Positions 5,007-5,082 of a stretch of DNA of 5,082 bases are shown piece by piece. Source of the stretch: an uncultured Clostridia bacterium (GTDB taxonomy: Bacteria > Bacillota > Clostridia > Christensenellales > Borkfalkiaceae). The notes beneath the pieces were generated by a model. The model made no database searches, was not told the DNA's origin, and saw only the letters and a list, made by a program, of their open reading frames with translations. Both the position numbers and the translations under genes were made by a program. Numbering within the stretch: position 1 is the stretch's first letter; each line of letters opens with the position of its first letter. Location: NCBI GenBank assembly GCA_934273135.1, contig CAKQSU010000099.1, positions 1 through 5,082 of the forward strand, read 5' to 3'.

Positions 5007-5047
5007 ACAACAAAACAGAAAGGACAAGGCGAAAACCTTGTCCTTTC
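5007..5047 (-). terminator. Intrinsic terminator downstream of tRNA-Pro (copy C)
   Basis: Arms 5018-5029 and 5036-5047 form the same perfect 12-pair stem as in copy B. On the minus strand they are followed by CTGTTTTGTTG. It begins three bases after the tRNA CCA end, a typical position for a tRNA gene terminator. Confidence 0.6.
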
Positions 5048-5050
5048 CGT

Positions 5051-5082
5051 TGGTCGAGGCGACGGGACTTGAACCCACGACT
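5051..5082 (-). tRNA. tRNA-Pro, 3' end only (continues off the right edge)
   Basis: Read on the minus strand, the segment gives the T arm (loop TTCAAGT) and the acceptor strand CGCCTCG, then A and CCA. It is identical to 4814-4845. Whether the 5' half is intact cannot be seen. An intact gene should show CGAGGCG at its 5' end about 77 bases from the CCA, that is near window position 5127, and a TGG anticodon; a second truncated fragment is equally possible. Confidence 0.6.

Larger units (their letters stand above)
4918..5082. repeat. Repeat copy C: hairpin, tRNA-Pro-like core, terminator and tRNA-Pro end (runs off the right edge)
   Basis: Copy C has every element in order: the CCCCGAA stem-loop (arms 4928-4940 and 4946-4959, loop CTGCT, bulged A at 4952), the core from 4972, the 12-pair terminator hairpin, and 32 bases of tRNA-Pro 3' end. 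It matches copy A over 124 bases with a handful of substitutions and one indel, and copy B from about 4955 onward except for a shortened segment after the core. Confidence 0.85.

Noticed and set aside
2965..5082. Repeats A, B and C as a CRISPR array
   Set aside because: Units are long, unevenly spaced and differ internally; there are no short identical repeats with unique spacers and no cas genes.

Overview
The window looks like a piece of a low-to-moderate-GC Bacillota chromosome, most likely an uncultured Clostridia-type gut bacterium. The grounds are the TypA-type GTPase start, an MsbA-like ABC exporter, the flavodoxin-fold oxidoreductase remnant, small toxin-antitoxin operons and AT-rich promoters close to the sigma-A consensus. 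The taxonomic guess is inference; no rRNA or other diagnostic marker is present.

Layout. At 1-88 (minus) lies the start of a TypA/BipA translational GTPase, cut by the window edge, with a clear promoter at 157-185. It is divergent from a complete ABC exporter at 348-2084 (plus), which has its own promoter at 272-300. Next is a 45-codon remnant of an NADPH-dependent FMN reductase (2187-2324), in which the first and last parts of the protein are joined in frame and the middle is missing. A two-way terminator (2342-2374) separates it from a minus-strand toxin-antitoxin operon: a 34-residue antitoxin (2743-2847) overlapping a Doc/Fic-fold toxin (2357-2746) by ATGA, with a promoter and operator-like repeats at 2879-2929.

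The right half (about 2965-5082) is accessory in character. Three copies of a repeat (A 2965-3088, B about 4710-4854, C 4918-5082) share a core, a hairpin terminator and, in B and C, the 3' part of a tRNA-Pro on the minus strand. The core itself resembles a decayed 3' half of a tRNA-Pro on the plus strand, so B is an imperfect mirror of two tRNA-Pro 3' halves around a 12-bp hairpin. Between copies A and B lie a block of small hairpins (3091-3160), a promoter with both consensus hexamers plus an extended -10 (3264-3292), and a two-gene operon. That operon encodes a DUF3990-like protein with ADP-ribosyltransferase-type H-Y-E signatures (3318-4001) and an overlapping protein with a C-terminal Xre-type helix-turn-helix (3982-4593). 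I read this pair as a probable second toxin-antitoxin or defence-like module.

How it fits together: the left side is core physiology (TypA, exporter). From about 2100 rightward the DNA holds gene decay, two toxin-antitoxin-like modules and tRNA-derived repeats, as expected of an integration and recombination hotspot next to a tRNA gene. The intact tRNA-Pro, if there is one, should lie just beyond the right edge.
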